DNA of 39,784 nt from positions 1 to 39,784 of the forward strand of contig JAIOPV010000194.1 in NCBI GenBank assembly GCA_021413735.1, in the 5' to 3' direction. This DNA comes from Planctomycetota bacterium. Lineage in GTDB: Bacteria > Planctomycetota > Planctomycetia > Gemmatales > Gemmataceae. The notes under the pieces were generated by a model. That model ran no database searches, was not told where the DNA came from, and saw only the letters and a program-made list of their open reading frames with translations. The translations under genes were made by a program, and so were the position numbers. Positions 8,569 through 15,691 of the stretch are shown piece by piece; position 1 is the stretch's first letter, and each line of letters begins with the position of its first letter.

Positions 8569-9735
8569 ATGTGCCTCGCATCCACAATCCGGCGAACGTT
8601 CCTCCCGACCCTGCTCGGGCTTCTCTTCGTCGGCTCTGCGGGCGCACAGGAAGCGAAGACGAAGGAAGTCGCTCATCTCAAGGTGCTGCTCGTCGCTGAC
8701 ACGTCGGACCCAGTACTGGCCAAGGGGGTTCACCGCGACACCAAGAACTTCACGAGCTTCCTGGCCAACAACATTCCGAAAGAGCGTTACGATCTGGTCG
8801 TGCTGACTGGCGAGTCAATCACGCCGGATCAGATACTCGCACATTACAAGAACCTCAAGGTCGGCCCCGACGACGGCTTGCTGTTCTACTACTCCGGTCA
8901 CGGCTCGATTCGACCGGGGAAGGGCCACACGCTCGAACTGCAGAAGGGGAAGAATCCGCTTACTCGCTCTGATGTCGTGGCTGCGATGACGGCCAAGAAG
9001 CCGCTTCTCGCGGTGCTTCTCACGGATTGTTGCAGCGACCGACTCGGGCTGACGGATATGAACTCGAAAGAGGGAACCCCGCACGCCGCGAACATTCCCA
9101 CGGCCCCGACCACGCTCGTCCGAAAGCTGTTCTTCCAGACTCAAGGGCTTGTGGACATCACTGCCGCGACCAACGATGTCGCGCTTGCAGACGACTTCCG
9201 GGGCGGCTACTTCACGAACGCGATCTGTCGCATCGCTGGCCAGAACAAAGACAAGGCGCTGAGTTGGAAGGAGTTCCACACGGCGGTTGCGAAGGAGACG
9301 GTTGCGATTCATCAGGACGCGATCAAGAAGGGCATCGCCCCGCAGTTGCGAAAAGGGCAGCAGTTCCAGGAACCCGCGCTCATCAATGTCCTGCTCACGG
9401 GCGCTGACGCACCGGCTCGCGTTGCTGCGGTCGTGAGTCTCGTGAACACGGCCGAGGCGGAACTGGAAGTCGAATACCGCTGGGATGCCTCGCAGCCGTG
9501 GCTCAAGAAGAAGATTCCCGCCAACGGGAAGGTGTCGATTGGCACATGGCTTCCCACGGCACTTGCGAAGTTACCCGACATGACGGTGAAGATCGACGGA
9601 CACGAACAAACGCTGACGCCGAATCGCTTCGACAAGGAAGGCACGCCGAAGTTTTCCGATGGCAAGGTCTACCGCCTCGGTGCGAAAAAGGATGACATCA
9701 AGGGGCGGTCTCGGGTGTTTGAACTCGACTCGTAA
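8569..9735 (+). CDS. Secreted caspase-like (peptidase C14) protein
   Basis: Protein of 388 residues with a signal peptide (cleavage after AGA, about residue 26). The caspase fold is visible: LKVLLVADTSDPVL as first strand, FLANNIPKERYDLVVLTGE, then LLFYYSGHGSI with His111 and LLTDCCSDR with Cys155 as the likely catalytic dyad. The usual His-Ser-Gly after the cysteine is replaced by Ser-Asp-Arg, so activity or specificity may differ. Residues about 225-238 (GQNKDKALSWKEF) look like a degenerate EF-hand loop at the same place as in the large caspase. Residues about 285-388 form a beta-rich domain of unknown role. Third gene of the module; AAGG precedes the ATG. Confidence 0.8.
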   Translation: MCLASTIRRTFLPTLLGLLFVGSAGAQEAKTKEVAHLKVLLVADTSDPVLAKGVHRDTKNFTSFLANNIPKERYDLVVLTGESITPDQILAHYKNLKVGPDDGLLFYYSGHGSIRPGKGHTLELQKGKNPLTRSDVVAAMTAKKPLLAVLLTDCCSDRLGLTDMNSKEGTPHAANIPTAPTTLVRKLFFQTQGLVDITAATNDVALADDFRGGYFTNAICRIAGQNKDKALSWKEFHTAVAKETVAIHQDAIKKGIAPQLRKGQQFQEPALINVLLTGADAPARVAAVVSLVNTAEAELEVEYRWDASQPWLKKKIPANGKVSIGTWLPTALAKLPDMTVKIDGHEQTLTPNRFDKEGTPKFSDGKVYRLGAKKDDIKGRSRVFELDS

Positions 9736-9759
9736 CATCCCACGAACAAATGTTTTTCG

Positions 9760-9782
9760 GGCCACGGGATTATCCCGTGGCC
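9760..9782. repeat. 10-bp inverted repeat with 3-base loop, CCACGGG type
   Basis: GGCCACGGGA at 9760-9769 pairs perfectly with 9773-9782. It lies 25 bases after the stop of the second caspase gene and is followed by TTGTTGTT, so it may end the module's transcript. The core matches the larger palindromes at 21741-21814. Confidence 0.75.
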
Positions 9783-10075
9783 TTGTTGTTCCAGAGCAGC
9801 CCGGCGAACGAAATAGAAACGAGCAGGTTGTGTCGCCAGTTGTCTCGGTGGCGGTGTTGATCCGCTTGTCCAGCTCAACTCCGCCAACCCTTGTTGGCTC
9901 GTGCCGTCGCCGGGTTCCGCGGTTTGAAGTTCGACAGCAACGCCCACGTTCGTCAGTGACGATTGGCTTCTTCCTCGAAGTAGCTGTTCATTTCACGCAT
10001 CACGCGATCCAGCATGTTGCTCGTCCTGGGGCCGCTGTGGTCGGACCGAAGCGAGCGGGTGTGCCGACGGCAGAA
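9783..10075. other. Intergenic stretch, nothing recognised
   Basis: Lies between the end of the caspase module and the end of the cyclophilin gene, which point toward each other. Frames here are only extensions of antisense reading over the cyclophilin gene. No RNA gene or repeat was seen. Confidence 0.5.
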
Positions 10076-10765
10076 CTACTCGACCTTCCCGCAATCGCTG
10101 ATGATGACCTTGGCCGACGTCTGCCCGCTGCGCGAACCGACTGCTTCGATCTTCTTGACCACGTCGTAACCCTTCACCACCTGTCCGAAAACGACGTGTT
10201 TGCCGTCGAGATGCGGTGTTGCCGCAGTGCAGAGGAAGAACTGAGAGCCATTCGTGTTCGGGCCTGCATTCGCCATCGAAAGAGTACCAGGCCCGAAGTG
10301 TTTGCCAGCCTTCCCTTCGAAGGTTTCGTCGTCGAACTTTCCGCCGTAGATCGACTCACCACCTCTGCCGTCACCGCGAGTAAAGTCGCCCGCTTGGCAC
10401 ATGAAATTGGGGATCACGCGATGGAACGACGAGCCTTTGAAGGCGAGTGGCGTCCCCGCCTTGTTCTTGGTTCCGACGCATAATTGCAAGAAGTTCTCGG
10501 CGGTCTTGGGGCAAGTGTCCGCGAACAGTTCCATTTCGATCCGCCCCGCCGCCTTGTCGTCGATGGTAATGTCGAAGAACACCTTGGGATTTTTTGGGTT
10601 CACGGCGTGGAAGGGTTTGTACTCGTCTGCCATTGAAATCCCTCGTTCTGGTGCATTGGGTTGCCCGTCCTCAGTGTCCGGCCTGTTCGTTGAGCACGCA
10701 GGCAGGACCGCAAGGCAGGCCAACAGGAAGATTCCACGCAGGAGAATCACTGGCCGGTGACGCAT
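10076..10765 (-). CDS. Peptidyl-prolyl cis-trans isomerase, cyclophilin type, lipoprotein
   Basis: Protein of 229 residues from ATG at 10765, with GGAGA seven bases before it; another ATG at 10777 would add four residues. The N-terminus is a lipoprotein signal ending LPAC (Cys24). After a short linker comes a whole cyclophilin domain (residues about 53-229): [20 protein letters not shown] with the catalytic Arg, [14 protein letters not shown], and [12 protein letters not shown]. These stretches are closer to eukaryote-type cyclophilin A than to the short bacterial PpiB form. The tryptophan that usually precedes LDGKHVVFG is His here, a position known to matter for cyclosporin binding. It probably folds proteins outside the cytoplasm, held by a lipid anchor. 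Confidence 0.92.
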   Translation of the reverse strand: MRHRPVILLRGIFLLACLAVLPACSTNRPDTEDGQPNAPERGISMADEYKPFHAVNPKNPKVFFDITIDDKAAGRIEMELFADTCPKTAENFLQLCVGTKNKAGTPLAFKGSSFHRVIPNFMCQAGDFTRGDGRGGESIYGGKFDDETFEGKAGKHFGPGTLSMANAGPNTNGSQFFLCTAATPHLDGKHVVFGQVVKGYDVVKKIEAVGSRSGQTSAKVIISDCGKVE

Positions 10766-10777
10766 GATGGTCTCCAT

Positions 10778-11168
10778 TGGAAGAATCAGATGAGGTGATT
10801 ATCGGTCCGCAAGAGGAGAAGACAAGGAAGCTGCACCCGAGGTCCATGAGGAGGCCAGTCCGAAAGCGTCGGTTGCTCGGCCCTGTGCCAGCGAAGCAGG
10901 ACACTCTCTCACAATCCCTTCCTCGCGATGCAACGTGTCAGATTCCGTCGACGGTGATGCCGCCAGCGATGGGATTCAGTGAGAAGCCGCCCGTTTGCAC
11001 GGCGTCAGTGAGTGGAGCAAAATAAACGCTTCATGAAGACGCGCTTTCCGTCAGCAGGGCTATGTTCTGCGGTGCCCCGGTAGCCGCGACGTGTGGGTGC
11101 TGGCCCTCTCTGGCCCCTAAAACCCTGGAAAGGGCGGAAATGGCGAACTCAGCAGAAGAGCCCCAACG
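10778..11168. other. Intergenic stretch, nothing recognised
   Basis: Lies between the start of the cyclophilin gene and the terminator behind the tRNA gene. It should hold the cyclophilin promoter. The part at 11040-11150 is GC-rich and could fold, but it lacks the conserved SRP-RNA, tmRNA or RNase P motifs I looked for. Confidence 0.4.
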
Positions 11169-11169
11169 A

Positions 11170-11197
11170 AAAAACCCCTGGTTTCCCAGGGGTTTTT
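11170..11197. terminator. Rho-independent terminator behind the initiator tRNA gene
   Basis: AAAAACCCCTGG (11170-11181) pairs with CCAGGGGTTTTT (11186-11197) around a 4-base loop. The A-run and T-run on the two sides make it work in either direction; for the tRNA (minus strand) it lies three bases past the 3' end. Confidence 0.9.
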
Positions 11198-11200
11198 GAG

Positions 11201-11275
11201 TTGCGGCGGTAGGATTTGAACCTACGACCTCCAGGTTATGAGCCTGGCGAGCTAACCGGACTGCTCCACGCCGCG
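11201..11275 (-). tRNA. Initiator tRNA-Met (anticodon CAT)
   Basis: The minus strand reads CGCGGCG (acceptor), TGGAGCAG, a D-arm with GGTTAGCTCG, CCAGG-CTCATAA-CCTGG as anticodon arm (anticodon complement at 11238-11240), GTTCAAATC as T-loop, and CGCCGCA as 3' acceptor. Base 1 is C opposite A at position 72, the unpaired end that marks bacterial initiator tRNAs. The anticodon stem has two G-C pairs next to the loop but A-U in place of the third. The 3' CCA is not encoded: CTC follows the discriminator A. Confidence 0.93.
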
Positions 11276-11287
11276 TCTTGTGAGGCT

Positions 11288-11316
11288 AGTATATCAGCGA
11301 GACAGGGCAGAGAAAA
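11288..11316 (-). promoter_or_regulatory. Probable promoter of the initiator tRNA gene
   Basis: On the minus strand TATACT (11293-11288) is a good -10 box about 12 bases before the tRNA 5' end. The matching -35 would be TTTTCT near 11316-11311, a weak fit, with a 17-base spacer. Confidence 0.4.
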
Positions 11317-11425
11317 GAGGGGTTCGCAGGTTCCTTGCTTCTGACCATCGAATTGACCTCCTTGCCGTGGCAACCTATCATGAGCGAAGTCTTTCGCCAC
11401 CGACCGTTCCGCGACGAGATGCCCT

Positions 11426-12124
11426 GTGAACGCACCGTTCATTCTCGTCATCTGCATCGCCAACGTGTTTTGCCTCGCTCCACTCTCCATCTACCTCTTC
11501 TATCTTGCTATTCTCGCACGCCGTGACCGCCCCACAGTCATTTCTGGACCGTGGGACTTCGCCGGGCTAACGGTCGGTCTCTCAGGATTTTTCGTGTTCG
11601 GCGGCGGAATCGTTCTGAGCTTACTGCAATCGAACTTCCGCTACTGGCTCCGAGGAAACCTCGAAGCATTTCGCGCCGCATGGGGATCCGAGAAGACCGC
11701 CTGGATGGTCATCTCCACCGTGTACTTCCTGGGGATTGTTTGCGGAATTGCCCTCACGCTCGCTGCAAGACGGCGTTCGCTCGTCGTCTACAACATCGAA
11801 CCGATAGACTTCGAGTCAGCCATTGTTGATGTCTTCGAGCAACTCGGTCGGCCACTTGAGCGACGTGGGAATCTGTGGGCTGCAGGCGTGCCGCTCTTCG
11901 AGTTGGATAGTTTCGAGGGCGGGCGCACTGTGACGCTTCGCTGGGTGGCCGAAGATCTTGTGCTTTTTCAGGAAGCGGAACGACTCCTCCGACAAGCTGC
12001 CAGAAATCTCGCGGCTCACGAAAACCCCGTAAGTCCCTGGTTGACTGCGTGTGCGGGCGGCGCTGGATTCTGGGCAGCGGGAAGTTTCGCATTGCTCCTC
12101 GTCTACTTCTTCTCCCTGAAGTGA
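11426..12124 (+). CDS. Membrane protein of unknown function with four predicted helices
   Basis: Protein of 232 residues starting at GTG 11426, with GAG nine bases upstream as a weak ribosome site. Hydrophobic stretches lie at residues about 5-30, 44-66, 91-113 and 206-229. Between the third and fourth is a soluble domain of about 90 residues (VYNIEPIDFESAIVDVFEQL, GNLWAAGVPLFELDSFEGG, TVTLRWVAEDLVLF). The pattern suggests an inner-membrane protein with one folded loop, but no family is recognised. It stands alone, divergent from the tRNA gene. Confidence 0.7.
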   Translation: MNAPFILVICIANVFCLAPLSIYLFYLAILARRDRPTVISGPWDFAGLTVGLSGFFVFGGGIVLSLLQSNFRYWLRGNLEAFRAAWGSEKTAWMVISTVYFLGIVCGIALTLAARRRSLVVYNIEPIDFESAIVDVFEQLGRPLERRGNLWAAGVPLFELDSFEGGRTVTLRWVAEDLVLFQEAERLLRQAARNLAAHENPVSPWLTACAGGAGFWAAGSFALLLVYFFSLK

Positions 12125-12282
12125 CGAGTTCCGCGTTCTTCGCACCGTCGCGAAAATCCCTCCAGATTACCCACCCAACCGACCGATGAAACCGTTACTC
12201 AACGGCGAGGCGAACTGCGCCTCCCTATTTGAGCACGCCGACCGAAACACAACATACTCCCGACCACGGAGAGGGACCGGAT

Positions 12283-12753
12283 ATGAAAAAGACGTTGATC
12301 GCGTTCGCGACCGCGGCTGGGCTGAGTGTTTTCCTCAGCAGCGCTTCGGCTGATCCGGGTGGCTACTCTCCCCCGCATCCCGGAGCCGGCGGTGGCGGCG
12401 CTCCCTTCCAAATTGGCGGCCCTGACACTCTTCTCGGTGCAGGCGCTCCAACCGGTCGCGCTCCCGACCGCTATGGCTGGAACCCCATCTTCAAGAAATG
12501 TTTCCGGCTTGGTGGATCAGGGGGTCCAGCTGGTCCGCAAGGTGGCAACCCGCTGAATTACCCGGGGAACTGGGCTGCGGGTGGCTACGGCCAGAACGGC
12601 CCGGCTTACAATCCGGGTGGCTTCCCCCCGCAAGGGGGCTGTGGTCCGCAGGGTTGCGGTCCTCAGGGTCCAGCGCAGGGCACGCTCGTGTTCCCGAACC
12701 ATTCGTTCGTCCGCAGCCCACGCGATTACTTCATGATGGATATGAACAAGTGA
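12283..12753 (+). CDS. Small secreted Gly/Pro/Cys-rich protein
   Basis: Protein of 156 residues; the start at 12283 is set by GAGAGGGACCGGAT directly upstream and by the signal peptide MKKTLIAFATAAGLSVFLSS (cleavage near SASA-DP). The mature part is rich in Gly, Pro and Gln with short repeats (GGCGPQGCGPQGP) and ends with a less biased tail (VFPNHSFVRSPRDYFMMDMN). Three cysteines lie in the mature part (one near residue 67 and two in the GPQG repeats), so disulphide links are possible. It is probably a small structural protein of the periplasm or cell surface. A strong bidirectional hairpin follows. Confidence 0.75.
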   Translation: MKKTLIAFATAAGLSVFLSSASADPGGYSPPHPGAGGGGAPFQIGGPDTLLGAGAPTGRAPDRYGWNPIFKKCFRLGGSGGPAGPQGGNPLNYPGNWAAGGYGQNGPAYNPGGFPPQGGCGPQGCGPQGPAQGTLVFPNHSFVRSPRDYFMMDMNK

Positions 12754-12770
12754 TGTAATCGCGAACGCCC

Positions 12771-12804
12771 CGAAAGCCCACGGACTGCCATCCGTGGGCT
12801 TTCG
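12771..12804. terminator. Bidirectional hairpin between two convergent genes
   Basis: CGAAAGCCCACGGA (12771-12784) pairs perfectly with 12791-12804 around a six-base loop. The stop of the thioesterase gene follows at once (12805), and the secreted-protein gene ends at 12753. T-runs are short on both sides. Confidence 0.8.
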
Positions 12805-13239
12805 TCATTTCGGTTTCTCCAATTCTTCGATCGCTTTTCGTACCGCGTCCGGAATTGGTGCCTTCTTCTCCGCGTTGTAGTCGTAGCTTACGACGACCGC
12901 TTGCCCTTCGCACGCCACGGCGTTCAACTTCATGCTGACGATGCGGTAGTCGAACGTCACGCGATCAGGCTGAATGTCGGTGATGCGTGCTCCGACGAGC
13001 AGGTGGTCCGGATAACTGACGGGCTTGCGATAGCGTGCGGAAGTGCTGGCAAGGATCGGCCCGTGTCCCGTTTCGAGTTTCGAGGCCATCCAACCGATGC
13101 GGTCGAGGTAGTGGATGCGTGCGTTCTCGAAGTAGCTGAAGTAGACGACGTTGTTGACGTGAGCGTAGGCGTCCATTTCGCCCCACGCCACGTCGAGTTC
13201 GATCACCACGGGAAACAGCGTCAGTTCGGGATGCGTCAT
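12805..13239 (-). CDS. Acyl-CoA thioesterase, hot-dog fold (4HBT type)
   Basis: Protein of 144 residues, the normal length for single hot-dog thioesterases. The signature WGEMDAYAHVNNVVYFSYFE lies at residues about 19-38, with Asp23 as probable catalytic base and His27-Val-Asn-Asn as in 4-hydroxybenzoyl-CoA and FadM-like enzymes; the usual Gly before His is Ala. Strands follow in order (ASTSARYRKPVSYPDHLLVG, DRVTFDYRIVS, EGQAVVVSYD). It should hydrolyse acyl-CoA thioesters in the cytoplasm; the substrate cannot be told. It lies 67 bases downstream of the HD-domain gene on the same strand, with a palindrome between them. Confidence 0.9.
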   Translation of the reverse strand: MTHPELTLFPVVIELDVAWGEMDAYAHVNNVVYFSYFENARIHYLDRIGWMASKLETGHGPILASTSARYRKPVSYPDHLLVGARITDIQPDRVTFDYRIVSMKLNAVACEGQAVVVSYDYNAEKKAPIPDAVRKAIEELEKPK

Positions 13240-13257
13240 GTTGGTTTCTTGGTCGGG

Positions 13258-13301
13258 CCGCTTGCGGCGTAGCGCTCTGATTGGCGCTACGCCGCAAGCG
13301 G
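13258..13301. repeat. Perfect 18-bp inverted repeat, REP-like type A
   Basis: Bases 13258-13275 pair exactly with 13284-13301 around an eight-base loop. It starts CCGCTTGCG and ends CGCAAGCGG, like the element at 274-320, while the inner stem differs. It lies between the HD-domain gene and the thioesterase gene, so it may set their relative expression if they share a transcript. Confidence 0.85.
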
Positions 13302-13306
13302 CAACA

Positions 13307-14416
13307 CTATTTGCCCTTGTTGTCGCGTTCGAGTTGCTTCAGAAACTCCAGTGCTTCGTCCACGGTGCCGACCGTCGCGCCAGGCACTCGGCCACGGTCG
13401 TCCAACTCGCGAAGCAACATCAAGTCCTCGAAGTCTTCCGATTCCTCCAGACGCTTACGGGCCTTGAAACCCAGCGTGCCAGCCTTGTATTCCTGAGCGA
13501 GCATGTGGTTCTCGATCAAGAACGCCGTTCGCGGGGTGATAAGCCCATCGAGTGCCTGCAACGCCGCGTTCACGTGGTCGTATCGGTCGATTCCCTTGCC
13601 GACGTCGTGCAAGAGCGCCGCCAAGATGAACTCCTCGTCCCACGGTTGAGCGTCGCGAGCCAACTCGAACACCTGAAGCAAGTGATACAGCACGTCGCCT
13701 TCGGGGTGCCACTTCGGATTCTGCTTCACGTTCTCCAACGGCAACAACAAAAGCCGGAAAAGCTGGTACGGGTCAACAGCCTCTTCGCGTTCCTGCATCG
13801 CGTCGTCGAGGCTGATTTCGGGGTGTTCCCGTGCGATCAGTTCTTCGAGTTCGCGTGTGCTGGCGCGTTCAATCGCCTTGCCCGTGATCGACGACTTGAA
13901 GACGTAATGTGCCTTGTCCTCGGCGTAAACCGTCAACTCGAACTGAAACGTGTCGTAAACGTGAATGTGCGTGAAGACACGCGATTCGCCGTGCTTTTCG
14001 AGGTGTTTGCGTTCGACGTCGTACTGCAATCCTTCTTCGTCGAGCGTGCCCGTGATCGGCTCGACGTGATCGCTGAACAGGTGCAGGTCGATGTCGGAAC
14101 CTTTGCGAACGTGGCCCGTCATGACGCTGCCGATGAGCCGCGGACGGAAGCGACACAAGATCCGCATGAGCCACAGGGCGGCGAGTCGCATTTCACGAAG
14201 GTTCTCAGTGCGTTTCTCGCCCTCGTGCATGCGGGCGAACGCCTGAACCTGTTCGCGAATCTCGGCGTTGCTGGGGAGGTCGCTGGGTTTGATGGACCCG
14301 CGACAGAGACGGGCGGCAGCCTTGCGTTTGGCGGTGAAGTACTCGGACTCGGTCCGTTCGTACATCAATCGGGCGGCTTCAAACGCGATGGCATGACGCA
14401 GCTTGGCGTCGGACAT
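13307..14416 (-). CDS. Nucleotidyltransferase-fold protein with HD phosphohydrolase domain
   Basis: Protein of 369 residues. After a helical N-terminus, residues about 96-165 carry a polymerase-beta-type nucleotidyltransferase motif: GSVMTGHVRKGSDIDLHLF with Asp108 and Asp110, and FQFELTVY with Glu160 as likely third carboxylate. Residues about 237-330 carry an HD domain (HPEGDVLYHLLQVFE, LAALLHDVGKG with His270-Asp271, and His281). The layout is like CCA-adding or nucleotide-signal enzymes, but it is shorter than a tRNA nucleotidyltransferase and lacks its usual head motif, so the substrate is open. The C-terminal 60 residues are charged and helical. It runs divergently from the oxidoreductase gene. 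Confidence 0.85.
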   Translation of the reverse strand: MSDAKLRHAIAFEAARLMYERTESEYFTAKRKAAARLCRGSIKPSDLPSNAEIREQVQAFARMHEGEKRTENLREMRLAALWLMRILCRFRPRLIGSVMTGHVRKGSDIDLHLFSDHVEPITGTLDEEGLQYDVERKHLEKHGESRVFTHIHVYDTFQFELTVYAEDKAHYVFKSSITGKAIERASTRELEELIAREHPEISLDDAMQEREEAVDPYQLFRLLLLPLENVKQNPKWHPEGDVLYHLLQVFELARDAQPWDEEFILAALLHDVGKGIDRYDHVNAALQALDGLITPRTAFLIENHMLAQEYKAGTLGFKARKRLEESEDFEDLMLLRELDDRGRVPGATVGTVDEALEFLKQLERDNKGK

Positions 14417-14575
14417 GGGAAACGTACGCCGGTGAGATTTTTACTTCACGAGCCTATCCAGTGCCGGCGCGAGGCTCGTGACAGGACTATACCCGAAAGA
14501 GTGCCCCACGTCGAGCGAGGTTCGAGTAGAACAGTTGCACTCGTTGAATCGAACACGCGACAACCCGAGGAACCC

Positions 14576-15601
14576 ATGATTCGCATTGGCATCGTCGGTC
14601 TGGGCTTTATGGGCCGTATCCATTTCCTGGCGGCGCAACGCCTCAAGGGGGCGAAGATCGCGGCGGTGTGCAGTCGCGATGCTGCCAAGCTCGCCGGCGA
14701 CTGGCGAAACACTCGCGGCAACTTCGGCCCCGAACCCGGTCACGTCGATCTGACCGGCATCAAGAAATACGAAGCGGTCGCGGACTTGCTCGCTGACCCC
14801 GAAATCGACCTGATCGACATCTGCACGGTGACCGATCAGCACGCCCCACTTGCGATTCAAGCCCTCAAAGCGGGAAAGCACGTTCTCGTCGAGAAGGCGA
14901 TTGCGCTCAGTCCCGCCGACGCTGACGCAATGGTTGCTGCCGCACGGACTGCGGGGAAGATGCTGATGGTCGCGCATGTGCTGCCGTTCTTCCCGGAGTT
15001 CCGATTCGCGGCCGACGCTATCCGCAGTGGCAAGTATGGCAAGCTTGTCGCGGCACACTTCAAGCGAATCATTGCGAAGCCGGACTGGTCTGCAGATATC
15101 GGCGACGCCGCGAAGACCGGAGGCCCTGCGGTCGATCTGCACATCCACGATACGCACTTCATCGGACTAGTTTGCGGTGTGCCGAAGCAGGTGTTCGCTG
15201 TCGGCAACGTCGAGAACGACGCCGTGAGCTACCTCACGACTTCCTACCTGTACGGTCTTGGTGGCCCGGCGGTGACGTGTTCGAGCGGTGCCGTGAGCAT
15301 GACGGGCCGACCGTTCGCACACGGCTACGAGATCTATCTGGAGAAGGCGAGTTTGGTCTACGATTCGGGTGGTGTGCCGCTGACGCTTCTCACTGCCGAC
15401 GGCAAATCGACGCAGCCCGAACTGCCTGGCGGCGGCGATCCGCTGAGTGCGTTCGCGGACGAGATTCAAACGGCGGTCGATGGTGTGGCGAGCGGAAAGG
15501 AACCGGACTTGCTCTCGGGGCAACTTGCGCGCGATGCACTGGTGCTGTGCCATCGCGAGTGCGAATCGGTGAAGACGGGGAAGGCCGTCACCGTGGGGTG
15601 A
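14576..15601 (+). CDS. Gfo/Idh/MocA-family NAD(P)-dependent oxidoreductase
   Basis: Protein of 341 residues from ATG at 14576, preceded by GAGG; a much longer open frame upstream is antisense to the HD gene and is rejected. The Rossmann motif GIVGLGFMGRIH is at residues 5-16, the conserved VEK (Glu106-Lys107) closes the nucleotide-binding domain, and GGPAVDLHIHD (residues 182-192) holds the Asp and His expected in the active site. The C-terminal domain is the usual beta-sheet. It probably oxidises or reduces a sugar or polyol derivative; the substrate is not visible. No sugar genes are adjacent, so it stands as a single gene closed by a complex palindrome. Confidence 0.92.
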   Translation: MIRIGIVGLGFMGRIHFLAAQRLKGAKIAAVCSRDAAKLAGDWRNTRGNFGPEPGHVDLTGIKKYEAVADLLADPEIDLIDICTVTDQHAPLAIQALKAGKHVLVEKAIALSPADADAMVAAARTAGKMLMVAHVLPFFPEFRFAADAIRSGKYGKLVAAHFKRIIAKPDWSADIGDAAKTGGPAVDLHIHDTHFIGLVCGVPKQVFAVGNVENDAVSYLTTSYLYGLGGPAVTCSSGAVSMTGRPFAHGYEIYLEKASLVYDSGGVPLTLLTADGKSTQPELPGGGDPLSAFADEIQTAVDGVASGKEPDLLSGQLARDALVLCHRECESVKTGKAVTVG

Positions 15602-15609
15602 ACTGGTGG

Positions 15610-15668
15610 ACGTTTAGCGGTCGCCGCACCGCGGCGACGGCCGCCCCAGCGGGGCGGCCGCTAAACGT
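15610..15668. repeat. Three-way-junction palindrome, TTTAGCGG type
   Basis: Outer stem ACGTTTAGCGG (15610-15620) pairs with 15658-15668. Inside it are two 7-bp hairpins: TCGCCGC/GCGGCGA (15621-15637, loop ACC) and CCGCCCC/GGGGCGG (15641-15657, loop AGC). It lies between the convergent ends of the oxidoreductase and di-haem genes. Confidence 0.8.
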
Positions 15669-15691
15669 GTTCCGAAACAATTTGCGCTGTG

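Noticed and set aside
7251-8585. Minus-strand open frame of 444 codons over the middle gene of the caspase module
   Set aside because: Antisense shadow of the secreted protein; no ribosome site, no recognisable block.
11040-11160. Possible SRP RNA or other structured RNA near the tRNA gene
   Set aside because: GC-rich and foldable, but the conserved GGAAG/AGCAGC-type core of SRP RNA and tmRNA or RNase P motifs are not found on either strand.
13238-14575. Long plus-strand N-terminal extension of the oxidoreductase
   Set aside because: It is antisense to the nucleotidyltransferase-HD gene; ATG 14576 has GAGG upstream and gives the exact family N-terminus.
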